This document shows positions 39,687-48,990 of a DNA stretch of 64,000 nt, piece after piece. The DNA comes from an uncultured Alphaproteobacteria bacterium (GTDB taxonomy: Bacteria; Pseudomonadota; Alphaproteobacteria; SP197): NCBI GenBank assembly GCA_958295695.1, contig OY282363.1, forward strand, positions 1,674,225-1,738,224, written 5' to 3'. Under the pieces are notes generated by a model. The model saw only the letters and a list, made by a program, of their open reading frames with translations. It was not told where the DNA came from and did not search any database. The position numbers and the translations under genes were made by a program. Position 1 is the first letter of the stretch. Each line of letters starts with the position of its first letter.

Positions 39687-39693
39687 CGACGGC

Positions 39694-40923
39694 TCAGGCG
39701 TTCGGCCGCGCCGGCGTGAACCGGCAGGGCAGGCGTCGGACGCCGTTGATGAAGAGGCCGTCGATGGTCCGCATGCCGTCGAGGTCGATCTCGAGGTCGG
39801 GCAGGGTTTCGAACAGGGCCTTGAAGAGGCGATGCATCTCGCGTCGGGCGAGGTGCATCCCCAGGCAGTGGTGCGGGCCGCCGCCGCCGTAGCCGACATG
39901 GTCGTTGGGCGCGCGGCGGATATCGAAGCGTTCGGGCTCGTCGAACGCCGCCTCGTCGCGGTTGGCCGAAGCGTACCAGAAGACGACCCGCTCGCCGGCG
40001 GCGACCGGCTGGCCCGCGATCTCGGTGTCGCGCGCGACCGTCCGGCCGAAGTGGACCACGGGGCTCGCGTAGCGCACGATCTCCTCGATCGCCGTGGCCG
40101 CGAGGCCCTCGTAGTCCTCCCGCCAGGCGCGCCACTGGTCGGGGCGTTCGGCGAGGAAGCGCATCCCCTGGGCGATGGAGCTGGCCGTGGTCTCGATGCC
40201 CGCCGTGATGAGGAGCTGGAAGTAGACGCCGACATCGCGGTCGGAGAGCCCGCCGCCGTCGGGGCCGGCCGCGGTCATCATGCTGACCAGATCGTCGCCC
40301 GGCGCCCGGCGGCGCTTTCGGCCCAGGTCCTCCCCGTAGGCGTTGAGCGCCCGGAACGCCTCCAGCGCGTCGGCCTCGTCGCCGATGTGCTCGTCGCCGT
40401 AGCCCAGCGCCCGCAGCGTGAGTCGCGCGAGCGCGTCGCGGTCGGCGCCCTCGGGGACCGACAGCATGTCGCAGATCACCTTCATGGGCATGCGATTGGC
40501 GATATCGGCGGCGAAGTCGCAGGCGCCGCGTCCGCTCACGGCGGCGATCGCGGACCGCGCCGCGGCCTCCATGTCGGACTCCATGCGCTCCAGCAGACGC
40601 GGCGTGAACGCCTTGGCGACGACGCGCCGCAGGGCGGGATGAACGGGCGCGTCGCGGTTCAGCATGCCGCCGACCTCGTAGGCCCGCTCCGGCGTCTCCG
40701 CCGCCATGCCCGTGCCGTGGCGCGACCGGAAGAGCGACGGATCCCTGGTCACGGAGCGGCATTCGGCGTGCCGGGTGAGCGACCAGTAGGGACGGCTTCC
40801 GTCGGGCATGGCCTGACGGGCCACCGGCCGCTCGCGGCGGAACCGCGCGAACACCGCCATCCTGTCCGTCCGCTTCCAGAACGCGGGGTCGGCGAGGCAG
40901 ATGGCGTCGAGCGATTCGGTCAC
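39694..40923 (-). CDS. Cytochrome P450
   Basis: Heme monooxygenase of the soluble bacterial type, 409 residues. The oxygen-binding helix reads LLITAGIETTASSI, the K-helix ExxR is in AIEEIVRYASPV, and the heme loop is YGGGGPHHCLGMHLARREM (Cys near 350). Start GTG 40923 is the only credible start codon before the conserved part; the frame upstream is Arg/Gly-rich. No ferredoxin or reductase gene is adjacent, so redox partners are elsewhere. Convergent with the cupin gene. Confidence 0.88.
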   Translation of the reverse strand: MTESLDAICLADPAFWKRTDRMAVFARFRRERPVARQAMPDGSRPYWSLTRHAECRSVTRDPSLFRSRHGTGMAAETPERAYEVGGMLNRDAPVHPALRRVVAKAFTPRLLERMESDMEAAARSAIAAVSGRGACDFAADIANRMPMKVICDMLSVPEGADRDALARLTLRALGYGDEHIGDEADALEAFRALNAYGEDLGRKRRRAPGDDLVSMMTAAGPDGGGLSDRDVGVYFQLLITAGIETTASSIAQGMRFLAERPDQWRAWREDYEGLAATAIEEIVRYASPVVHFGRTVARDTEIAGQPVAAGERVVFWYASANRDEAAFDEPERFDIRRAPNDHVGYGGGGPHHCLGMHLARREMHRLFKALFETLPDLEIDLDGMRTIDGLFINGVRRLPCRFTPARPNA

Positions 40924-41436
40924 GATCGGCCGGGGGTGCGGGAAAGCCTCGATGCGGGAGCCGGGCCGAGAAACTCCGCCACGAAAGCGAAGCCCCGCCG
41001 CGGTTGCTCCGGGCGGGGCCAAGCGTGGTCGGGCGGCAGCATGGTCGACCCCCTTTCCCGATATGTCGCCCGTCTGAGTCCGGCGCGTCGCCGGCGGGCT
41101 TGCGGTCCATCGATGGAAAGGACCGATCCGCATTGGCGCACGGCCCGCGCCGGGTGTCAACGCCCGCGCCGGAAGTTCGCGATCGCGCCGCCGCCGCGCC
41201 CGGCCTTGCCGAGGCTCTCGGGCGACGAGTCGCCGTACGGGACACCGGCGAGGAAGGCACGGTCGAGGTCGCCGATATAGAGATCCTCGCCCCACGGACC
41301 GAAATCCGCTTCCGTGTTGGCGGTCGGCCCCATGGCCAGGATCTCGAGGCCATGGACTCGCTTCCGGCAAGGGACGGGGCTATCGTGCGCAAGCCTCGGC
41401 GCCTTGTGGCGCGGCGTGGGCGGGAACGTTCGGACC
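40924..41436. other. Intergenic region between P450 and GMC oxidoreductase genes
   Basis: About 510 bp, the promoters of two divergent genes plus one possible small minus-strand gene (listed separately). No RNA or repeat recognised. Confidence 0.35.
41157..41333 (-). CDS. Possible small protein (58 aa), unrecognised
   Basis: Minus-strand frame of 58 codons with a balanced composition (MGPTANTEADFGPWGEDLYI, then GDLDRAFLAGVPYGDSSPE) unlike the Arg/Pro-rich shadows around it. The ribosome-binding site is weak and no homologue is recalled, so this is a tentative call in the P450-GMC gap. Confidence 0.3.
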   Translation of the reverse strand: MGPTANTEADFGPWGEDLYIGDLDRAFLAGVPYGDSSPESLGKAGRGGGAIANFRRGR

Positions 41437-43032
41437 ATGGTGGCGGACGGCTACGACTACATCGTCATCGGCGCCGGTTCGGCGGGCGGCCTGCTGGTCT
41501 ACCGGCTCTCGGAGAACCCCGACATCCGCGTGCTGCTGCTGGAGGCGGGCGGACCCGCCGACGGCTGGGCCGTGAAGATGCCCGCGGCCGCCCGCGACAC
41601 GTTCGCGGACCCGGCCCGCAACTGGTGCTTCCGGACCGAGCCCGAGCCGCACATGTTCGCGAGGCGCATCTTCCAGCCGCGGGGCAAGGTGCTGGGCGGG
41701 TCGTCCTCGCTCAACGGCATGGTCTTCGTGCGCGGCCACGCCGGGGACTTCGACGGCTGGGCCGAGGCGGGCGCGGAGGGCTGGAGCTACCGCGACGTCC
41801 TGCCTTTCTTCAAGTCGATGGAGACTTGCCGCCGGGGCGCCGACGACTACCGCGGCGCCGGCGGCCCCATCGTCGTCGACCGCTCGCCGGACAACCACCC
41901 GATCGAGGAGGCGTTCCTCGACGCGGGCCGGGAGGCGGGCCACCGCCGGCCGCGCGACTACAACGGGGCCGACCAGGAAGGCGTCACCCGCTTCGACCTC
42001 AACATCGACAACGGCTATCGCTCGGGGACGGCGCGCGCCTGCATCGAGCCGGCGCGGGCGCGGCCCAACGCGACCGTCGTGACGGGAGCGCACGCGACCC
42101 GCGTCGTCATCGAGAACGGCGCGGCCACGGGCGTGGAGTTCCTCCGCCGGGGCCGGATCGAGACGGCCCACGCCGACCGCGAGGTCGTCCTCTGCGCGGG
42201 CGCCTTCCAGTCGCCGCAGCTCCTCATGCTCTCGGGCGTCGGCCCCGCCGATCACCTGCGCCGCCACGGCGTCGCCCCGGTCCTCGACCTGCCGGGCGTC
42301 GGCGAGAACCTGCAGGACCATCTCGAGGTCCACGTGAAGCACCGCTGCGGGAAGGGCCTCTCCAGGAACGGCCTGCTCGGGAAGGCCCGCATGCTGCCGA
42401 TCGGGCTGCGGTGGTTCCTGTTCAAGACGGGCCCCGCGGCCTGGGGGCCGAGCCTGACGGGCGCCTTCCTGAAAACGGACCCGTCGGCCGCCCGGCCCGA
42501 CCTCCAGCTCCACTTCTGGCCCTACTACCTGGAGGGCTGGTCGCCGCCGCCCGACAAGGACGGCTACTGCCTCGATGTCGGGCCGGCGCGCCCGCGGAGC
42601 AGGGGCCGGGTCCGGCTCGCCTCGGCCGATCCCCTGGCGCCGCCGTCGATCCGGCTCGACGGCCTCTCCCGCGAGAGCGATATCGAGGCGTTCCGCGCGG
42701 GAATCCGCGTCGCGCGGGAGATCGCCGCGCAAAGGGCCTTCGATTTCTGCCGGGGGCCGGAGGTCTCGCCCGGCCCCGAGGTCGTCTCGGACGCCGACCT
42801 CGACGCCTATGTGCGCGCCAACGCCAACAGCGCCTACCACCCGTGCGGCACGTGCGGGATGGGCGCCGACCCCATGGCCGCGGTCGATCCGCGACTCCGC
42901 GTCCGCGGCGTCGACCGCCTGCGCGTCGCGGACGCCTCCGTCATGCCCGCCATCACCAACGGCAACACCAACGCGCCGGCCATGATGATCGGCGAGAAGG
43001 CGGCGGCGGCGATACTGGGGGACCTGGAGTGA
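41437..43032 (+). CDS. GMC-family oxidoreductase (choline/alcohol dehydrogenase-like)
   Basis: FAD-dependent alcohol or choline dehydrogenase, 531 residues. The dinucleotide fold is YIVIGAGSAGGLLVYRLSE (about 6-24), followed by VLGGSSSLNGMVFVRGHAGD and LLSGVGP-like MLSGVGPADHLRRHG. The active-site His is in SAYHPCGTCGMG and the Asn pair in NGNTNAPAMM near the C-terminus. Substrate likely a primary alcohol; choline is possible given the MttB-type gene nearby, but this is inference. Confidence 0.9.
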   Translation: MVADGYDYIVIGAGSAGGLLVYRLSENPDIRVLLLEAGGPADGWAVKMPAAARDTFADPARNWCFRTEPEPHMFARRIFQPRGKVLGGSSSLNGMVFVRGHAGDFDGWAEAGAEGWSYRDVLPFFKSMETCRRGADDYRGAGGPIVVDRSPDNHPIEEAFLDAGREAGHRRPRDYNGADQEGVTRFDLNIDNGYRSGTARACIEPARARPNATVVTGAHATRVVIENGAATGVEFLRRGRIETAHADREVVLCAGAFQSPQLLMLSGVGPADHLRRHGVAPVLDLPGVGENLQDHLEVHVKHRCGKGLSRNGLLGKARMLPIGLRWFLFKTGPAAWGPSLTGAFLKTDPSAARPDLQLHFWPYYLEGWSPPPDKDGYCLDVGPARPRSRGRVRLASADPLAPPSIRLDGLSRESDIEAFRAGIRVAREIAAQRAFDFCRGPEVSPGPEVVSDADLDAYVRANANSAYHPCGTCGMGADPMAAVDPRLRVRGVDRLRVADASVMPAITNGNTNAPAMMIGEKAAAAILGDLE

Positions 43033-43342
43033 TCGGGCCGATGCGTCGGAACGAGGCGCGTCGCCGGCCGCCCGTGGCCCGGTTGCCTGGATCCCGCGGC
43101 GATTGCGGCGGCCCCGGGGCGTGTCGTCCCATCCCTCTTCCGTGTGGACGCGGCCGGGTCAAGGTCCGGCCAAGCCGGGACGGACCGGGCGGGGAGAGGC
43201 GGCGAACGCGCGCCGGGCCGGGGGATCCGCTGGCTGAACCCGTCGCCCCTACCGGTACGACCGAACCCTTGTACCCCCGCGACGCGGCGGACGCCCCGAT
43301 GGCTCCGGCCCGATCGGCGCTCGCCGCCCGGGGGGGTCCGCG
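43033..43342. other. Intergenic region after GMC gene
   Basis: 310 bp between the convergent GMC and RidA-like genes. It contains an inverted repeat (ggccgg / ccggcc at 43152-43171) but no T run; no gene was recognised. Confidence 0.4.
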
Positions 43343-43822
43343 CTATTCGGCTTCCCGGCGCGCGCCGCCCAGCCAGGCCGTGACCGTCAGTTCGGCGACG
43401 GCGCCGGGCGGCAGCTCGCCGACGCCGATGTCCGTCCAGGTCGGGTAGGGCGCCTTGATGTACCGGTTCTTCACCTCGTTGAAGAGCGGGAAGGTCTTGA
43501 GGTAATCCAGGCGGTAGGTTTCGACGGTCACCACGTTGTCGAAGGTCGCGCCCGCTCGCGCGAGCCGCGCCTCGACCTCCTCGAAAATGCTGACGAAGTT
43601 GGCGATCAGGGCCTCGTCGCCGGCGTCGCGCGCCACCGGCGTCCCGGTGACCCCGGAGAGGTACAGCATGTCGCCCACCCGAACCGCCTCGGCGTAACGG
43701 ATGGTCTCGGGGAGGTTCGGGTCCCGCGAAGCGAAGACCTCGGGCGCGACGCCCTCCTCGGCGGAAAGAGCGGCGAATGGCGCCACCGCCACCAGAACGC
43801 CCAACACGACGATGCGGCGCAT
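43343..43822 (-). CDS. Exported RidA-family protein
   Basis: 159 residues: a signal peptide (MRRIVVLGVLVAVAPFAALS, cleavage near SAEEG) followed by a RidA domain (VRVGDMLYLSGVTGTPVARD, NFVSIFEEVEARLARAGATF, VAELTVTAWLGG). The Arg-bearing strand typical of catalytic RidA is not clear, so it may not be an imine deaminase. AGGA precedes the ATG at 43822. Periplasmic location is unusual but known for some RidA relatives. Confidence 0.75.
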   Translation of the reverse strand: MRRIVVLGVLVAVAPFAALSAEEGVAPEVFASRDPNLPETIRYAEAVRVGDMLYLSGVTGTPVARDAGDEALIANFVSIFEEVEARLARAGATFDNVVTVETYRLDYLKTFPLFNEVKNRYIKAPYPTWTDIGVGELPPGAVAELTVTAWLGGARREAE

Positions 43823-44466
43823 GTTTTCCTCCGTTGTGTTTGGAAGCCCGCTCCAAAGCGAGCGGGCTCGGCGTGTGTCGTGGGCGCATTTTGCCGGACA
43901 TTTCGGCGAATCGTAAAGGTTCGTCCAGGCTGGAGGCATGTGCGTCGTGACGTTTTTCAAGCGCAAGGTTCCGCCCAGCGCGACCGAATAGCGTCTGTCT
44001 TGTCCAGACGGGCGGGCGAAATCCGCTGATTCCGAGCAAGCTCGGAACAATGTATGAATATGCTCACAAGAGTGGCCACCGCTTGCCGGAGGCCGGTCCG
44101 GTCGATCCGCGATGTCTGAAGGCGGATGAAGCGTCAGCCGGTGTCGCGCAGCGGCACCGCGCCGACCAAGGAGCGCACGCCCGGCACGGCCGGTTCGCAC
44201 CTGCTCCAAGGCCAGCGCCATCGTCAATGAGGCTGAGCGTGAGATGCAGAGGCTTGTAGCACTCAAACGAATCTATTGGCCGATGCCTTTTGATCCGGAA
44301 GCGCGAAACGGACGACGGGCGCGGTCAGGATCGAACCGGCGAGCCCCCCGCCGGGCGCCTCGGCCCGTTCCGTGGGGCGAGCGTCCCACCCGCGGCGCGG
44401 GCGTCTCACCGGGCCGACTCGACCCGGACCCCGAATGGGTCCGCCATACTCACCCGCCGGCGGCGG
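43823..44466. other. Long intergenic region, no gene recognised
   Basis: About 640 bp between the RidA-like gene and the methyltransferase gene, both on the minus strand. GC is lower in 43880-44080 and 44200-44300. A plus-strand frame at 44200-44320 (ASAIVNEAEREMQRLVALKR) could be the tail of a decayed gene, but nothing supports a start. No tRNA or terminator was seen. Confidence 0.4.
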
Positions 44467-45246
44467 TCAGGGCTTGAAGGCCCTGAGGTGGCCGGGGCGG
44501 AGCTCCCCGACCTCGGCCGCGCGCATCCCGGCGTGCCAGACATCGATGTAGTGCTGGGCTTCCTCGCCGGTGCGGCGTATGAGCTCCTCGCGGCCCTCGC
44601 CGGTCATCAGGGCGTGGTCCGCCCGCAGGGCCCGGGTCACGAACTCGTTGCGGTCCGCGGTGGAGCAATCGACGAAGCCCGCCTTCTCCAGGGCGTCGAG
44701 ATAGAACGGCGGCGAGTGCATGCCGAAGGTGAGGCCGACGACATCCAGCCACCGTTGGGCCTCCGGACCCGGCGGCCCCTCGTCCCGCCGCATCCAGTCG
44801 CTGGCGACGAACAGCCCGCCCGGGCGCAAGACCCGGAAGACCTCGGCGAACAGCGAATGCTTGTCCTCGATATGGATCATGGCGTCCTTGCTGAACACGA
44901 CGTCGAAGCTCTCGTCCGGCAGAGGAAACGGACCGGGGTCGACCTTCCGGTAGCTCAGGCGGTCGGAAAGGCCCTCCCGCTCGGCCCGCGCGACGCAACG
45001 CTCCAGCACCGGCCCTTCGACATCGATGCCGTGGACATGGGCCGCGCCGTAGTCGCGCGCCAGCACGACATCGCAGCCCCCGACGCCGCAGCCGACGTCC
45101 AGGACTTCCTTGCCCGAGATGTCGACGCCCTCGAGGAAGAGGGCGATCTCCTCCTTGCCGCCGGGGGAAAGGAACCCGTCGCCCCAGACCATCTCCAGGG
45201 CGCCGATGAAACTGTCGGTGTATTCGACGTCTTCGTGGTCGCTCAT
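44467..45246 (-). CDS. SAM-dependent methyltransferase, phosphoethanolamine/glycine N-methyltransferase-like
   Basis: Class I methyltransferase, 259 residues. SAM loop VLDVGCGVGGCDVVLARDYG (about 48-67), VHGIDVEGPVLERCV, then FDVVFSKDAMIHIEDKHSLF and [24 protein letters not shown] before the SAM loop and IHI-DK after it are like PMT-type enzymes that make choline or betaine precursors by N-methylation. Substrate is inferred only loosely. Lies near GMC and MttB-like genes that could act on such compounds. Confidence 0.8.
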   Translation of the reverse strand: MSDHEDVEYTDSFIGALEMVWGDGFLSPGGKEEIALFLEGVDISGKEVLDVGCGVGGCDVVLARDYGAAHVHGIDVEGPVLERCVARAEREGLSDRLSYRKVDPGPFPLPDESFDVVFSKDAMIHIEDKHSLFAEVFRVLRPGGLFVASDWMRRDEGPPGPEAQRWLDVVGLTFGMHSPPFYLDALEKAGFVDCSTADRNEFVTRALRADHALMTGEGREELIRRTGEEAQHYIDVWHAGMRAAEVGELRPGHLRAFKP

Positions 45247-45410
45247 GACGATCGCCTCCCGTTCGGGCGCGCCGCTTGCCCGGTATTCCCCGGACGCTCC
45301 CGGTTCGCGAGGAGACGGTAGTTTGGATCGCCCGCCGGGGCAATGTCGGGGGCGGCGCGGGGCCATCGCATTCGGCCCCGCGAAAGCCGCGCCGAGCCGT
45401 CGGTTTCGAA

Positions 45411-45485
45411 TGGTGGGCGCGGCTGGGATTGAACCAGCGACCCCTGCCGTGTGAAGACAGTGCTCTCCCGCTGAGCTACGCGCCC
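45411..45485 (-). tRNA. tRNA-Val (anticodon CAC)
   Basis: 75-nt cloverleaf including encoded CCA. Acceptor stem GGGCGCG/CGCGCCC, D-arm GCTC...GAGC, anticodon arm CTGTC-TTCACAC-GGCAG giving CAC, T-arm GCTGG-TTCAATC-CCAGC. All stems pair, so this reads GUG codons, which are common in this GC-rich genome. Confidence 0.95.
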
Positions 45486-45572
45486 GCCGTGGCGGGGAAG
45501 GGCGCCGTCATAGGGGGCGGTCGGGCGCGCTGTCAAGCGCACGGCTCGGCCGCCGGACCGGCGGCGCTCCGG

Positions 45573-46442
45573 TCAGTCGATCGCCGTGACCCTCGCCACC
45601 ACGCGGCCGCGGTCGCGCACGATCTCCAGGCCGCCGGGCGCGGCCACCACGGCGAAGCACTCCTCGACGATGTGCAGCACGCCCATGAGGCAGAGCTTGC
45701 CCGCCTCGTCGATCGCATAGGCGCCCGCCTCCTCGCGGGCCATGGCGCCGGCGTCGGCGCCGCGCGCGACGGAGACCGCATCGCCGTCGGCGGCGAAGCT
45801 CGCGCTGAAGACGGGATCGCCGTAGTGCAGCAGCCACTCGCCCGAAAGCGTGCGGCCCGGGATCAGGACCGACATCGGGACCGGCGCCAGGGGCTGGCCG
45901 CCCTCGCGCTGGTTCACCACGGGGCCGGTCATGATGAAGCGGTTGACGATCTCGTCGCGGTGGTTGACGTCGTAGTAGTCGTCGCCCTCCCGGTAGACGT
46001 CGACGCAGTTCCGATCCTGGCCGAGCGTCAGGCACATCCGGCCCTCGACGATGTCCCAGCCGCCGGACCACGTGAAGCCGGTGTCGTCCTGTCCCTTGAA
46101 GCCGCCGTCCGCGGAATAGGCTTCGTCGTACCAGTGGAAGGTTTCGGTCTCCTCGTTGTAGCGCCAGCCGAAGCGGGTCGTGTCGCTGTGGGCGGCGGTC
46201 AGCGCGTCGCCCTGGATGTGTCGCGCCGTCGCCGGGAGGTCCTCGAGGTTGTCGTCGCCGAAGAGCTCGAGCAGGATCGGCTTCCAGACCAGCATGACGA
46301 TGGCGCCGCCGATGACGGCCGCCGGCAGGAGCAGCGCGACGAACACGTGCCACTTGCCCTCCCGGCCCGCGCGGAGGGCGATGAAGAGGCAGGCGAGCGA
46401 AGCGCCGCCGAAGGTGACAAGGACAAGGATTCCGATCCACAT
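45573..46442 (-). CDS. Membrane-anchored protein of unknown function (289 aa)
   Basis: Two N-terminal transmembrane helices (MWIGILVLVTFGGASLACLF and HVFVALLLPAAVIGGAIVML) followed by a 220-residue extracytoplasmic domain with Trp- and Tyr-rich strands (FHWYDEAYSADGGFKG, FTWSGGWDIVEGRMCLTLGQ). An internal pattern seems to repeat: a lone Cys in GRMCLTLG and another in GKLCLMGV. Not recognised; a secreted or periplasmic sensor-like role is possible. Lies between tRNA-Val and a molybdoenzyme gene on the same strand. Confidence 0.7.
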   Translation of the reverse strand: MWIGILVLVTFGGASLACLFIALRAGREGKWHVFVALLLPAAVIGGAIVMLVWKPILLELFGDDNLEDLPATARHIQGDALTAAHSDTTRFGWRYNEETETFHWYDEAYSADGGFKGQDDTGFTWSGGWDIVEGRMCLTLGQDRNCVDVYREGDDYYDVNHRDEIVNRFIMTGPVVNQREGGQPLAPVPMSVLIPGRTLSGEWLLHYGDPVFSASFAADGDAVSVARGADAGAMAREEAGAYAIDEAGKLCLMGVLHIVEECFAVVAAPGGLEIVRDRGRVVARVTAID

Positions 46443-46594
46443 GGCGGCGACGCCCACCCCCGCGTTCCGTTTGCTCCCGAGGCGCCGCCGCGCCGTCCCC
46501 GGACCGGCTCCGCCGCACCGCCCATAGGAAACCGTGTCGGCCGGCAAAAGGCAAAGCCTTTGTCGGGCCTGTTTTCGAGGAACCGGCCGGGCCG

Positions 46595-48889
46595 TCAGAT
46601 TTTCAGCGGGATATCGTAGGCCTCGACCGGCGGATCGCCCCCGAACTTCTCGCATTCGACCAGCGTCGAGTTGCACGACGGTCCCTGGCTCAGGCTGGAG
46701 CAGCCCGCGTCGCGGGTCAGCACGTTGGGGTTGCCGTGGCGCTCGAGGCTCCGGGGGTCGCCGGGCTCCGCGCAGTCGAACCAGGAGCCGGTGGCGATGT
46801 CGACGACCCCGGGCCGGATGCGTCCGGTCACCGCCGCGCCGGCGAGGCAGGCTCCGCGCCCGTTGAAGACGCGCACGATGTCGCCGTCGGCGATGCCCCG
46901 CGCCGCGGCGTCGTCCGGATGGATCAGGCAGGGCTCGCGCCGGCGCACCTTGGTCGCCTGGCTCGCGCCGCCGGGATCGAGCTGGCTGTGGAGCCGGCCC
47001 GCCGGCTGGTCCGACATCAGGTGGAGCGGATAGCGGCCGGCTTCCGCGCCGCCCAGCCATTCCCTCGGCTCGCGCCAGACCGGGTGGCCCGGACAGTCGT
47101 CGTGGCCGAAACCGGCGACGGTCTCGCTGAAGAGCTCGATCCGACCCGAGGGCGTGTCGAGCGGGTGCGCCTCCGGGTCCTCGCGCAGCAGGGCGAGCCT
47201 GGCCGAGGTGTCGTTCACGGTGGGGATCGAGAGCATGCCGCCGGACCAGAAAGCCTCGAACTCCGGCAGGTCGTAGCCGGCGCTCCGGGCGTTGTCCCGC
47301 GTGACGGACCACATGTGGCGGATCCAGCCCATCTCGCCGCGCCCCTCGGTGAACGCTTCCCGCTTGCCGAAGCGGTCGGCCATCGCCGCGAAGACGTCAT
47401 GGTCGTTCCGGGCCTCGCCGAAGGGTTCGGCCAGCTTGTGCATGGGCGCGAAAAAGCCGCCGTGCGCGCTCGCCGCCCAGTCGTTGCGTTCCAGGAAGGT
47501 GGTGGCGGGCAGCACGATGTCGGCCATCCGGCAGGTCGGCTGGAAGACGCTGTCGTTGACGATCACCGTGTCCGGCCGGCGGAACGCGCGGGCCAGCCGA
47601 TGGAGGTCCTGGTGGTGGTGGAACGGGTTGCCGCCGGCCCACCAGACGAGCCCGATCTCGGGAAACGCGATCCGCCGGCCGTCGTAGGGGATGGTCGCGC
47701 CGGGCGCGAGCAGCATGTCGGCCACGCGCGAGACCGGGATGACGCGCTGTTCCGCGGGCTTGATCTGCGGGAAGGCGGCCTTGCGGAAGGGCAGGCGGCC
47801 CGCGCCGTAGTTGTTGAAGGCGCCGAGCCCGTAGCCGAGCCCTTCGCCCGGACACCCTATCCCGCCCAGGAGCGCGGCGAGCGCGCAGGCCATCCAGAAC
47901 GGCTGCTCGCCGCGGTCGGCCCGCTGCAAGGCCCAGGCGACCGCGATCAGCGTGCGTTTCTCGCTCATGCGCCGGGCGAGGTCGACGATGGCCGCGCCGT
48001 CCAGCTCCGTGACGCGGGCGGCCCAGGCCGGCGTCTTGGCGACGCCGTCCGTGTCGCCCATGACGTAGGCGATCGCCCGGTCCGCGCCCACGCAGCAGCG
48101 CGCCAGGAAGTCGCGGTCGATCCGGTCGTTCTCGATCAGCCAGTGGGCCAGGCCCAGCATCAGCGCCACGTCGGTGTTGGGCCGCGGCGCGAGCCAGCGG
48201 ATATCGGCCCGGTCGCCGTGCGAATGCCGCAGGGGCGAGACCGCGACCACCTCCACGCCCGCCTCGAGGCAGGCGTCCAGGCCCTCGCCGTCGACATGCG
48301 GGCCGGTCGAACCCGCGTCGATCGCCGCGTTCTTGAAGGGCAGCCCGCCGAAGCAGAGCAGGAGCTCCGTGTTGTCCCGGATCGTCGGCCAGTCGTGCCC
48401 CGCGTTGATCATGCGGGACGAGCCCAGGAAGCGCGTCACCGCGACCTCCGCGGCGGCCGACGAATAGGTGTTGACCGCCGAGACGTAGCCGCCCGTGAGG
48501 TTCAGGAACCGCTTGAACTGGCTTTGCGGATTGTGGAACCGCCCCGCCGAGGCCCAGCCGTAGGATCCGCCGAACACGCCGTCGGACCCGAGCCTGTTCC
48601 GCGTCGCCTGCAACGCCTCGGCCGCGAGGTCGAGCGCCCGGCCCCACGACACCGGAACGTAGCGCTCCCCGCCGCGCCCCTCGCGGCTGTCGGGCCCCTG
48701 CGCCAGATAGCCCTCGCGGACGAGCGGGGAGGGGACGCGCGCGCGAGTGTCGCTCACGTCGGCGAGGTTGGAGGAGATCGACGGCGGATCGGGGTCGCGG
48801 CCGGCCGGCCGCAGTCCGGAGACGCCGCCGGCGGAGCGGACGCCCTCGTAGATGCCCCAGTGGGCCGCCGTGCCGACACGTTCCTTCAT
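46595..48889 (-). CDS. Molybdopterin-dependent oxidoreductase, biotin sulfoxide reductase/TMAO reductase type
   Basis: 764 residues, bis-MGD enzyme of the DMSO-reductase family. It lacks the N-terminal Fe-S motif and a Tat signal, starting MKERVGTAAHWGIYEGVRSA, so it is probably cytoplasmic like BisC. FGGSYGWASAGRFHNPQSQF carries the Ser ligand region, and MSDQPAGRLHSQLDPGG and ATGSWFD mark the C-terminal MGD-binding domain. Likely reduces an S- or N-oxide; exact substrate unknown. AGAC precedes the ATG, and the upstream gene is divergent. Confidence 0.88.
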   Translation of the reverse strand: MKERVGTAAHWGIYEGVRSAGGVSGLRPAGRDPDPPSISSNLADVSDTRARVPSPLVREGYLAQGPDSREGRGGERYVPVSWGRALDLAAEALQATRNRLGSDGVFGGSYGWASAGRFHNPQSQFKRFLNLTGGYVSAVNTYSSAAAEVAVTRFLGSSRMINAGHDWPTIRDNTELLLCFGGLPFKNAAIDAGSTGPHVDGEGLDACLEAGVEVVAVSPLRHSHGDRADIRWLAPRPNTDVALMLGLAHWLIENDRIDRDFLARCCVGADRAIAYVMGDTDGVAKTPAWAARVTELDGAAIVDLARRMSEKRTLIAVAWALQRADRGEQPFWMACALAALLGGIGCPGEGLGYGLGAFNNYGAGRLPFRKAAFPQIKPAEQRVIPVSRVADMLLAPGATIPYDGRRIAFPEIGLVWWAGGNPFHHHQDLHRLARAFRRPDTVIVNDSVFQPTCRMADIVLPATTFLERNDWAASAHGGFFAPMHKLAEPFGEARNDHDVFAAMADRFGKREAFTEGRGEMGWIRHMWSVTRDNARSAGYDLPEFEAFWSGGMLSIPTVNDTSARLALLREDPEAHPLDTPSGRIELFSETVAGFGHDDCPGHPVWREPREWLGGAEAGRYPLHLMSDQPAGRLHSQLDPGGASQATKVRRREPCLIHPDDAAARGIADGDIVRVFNGRGACLAGAAVTGRIRPGVVDIATGSWFDCAEPGDPRSLERHGNPNVLTRDAGCSSLSQGPSCNSTLVECEKFGGDPPVEAYDIPLKI

Positions 48890-48990
48890 GACGTCTCCAA
48901 GGCGCGGCGCGCGCCGTTTGCAAACGGATGACAATCCGGCGCCCGGACCCTATAGCGGCGCGGGATGGATTTCACGGGAGGACAGGGCGG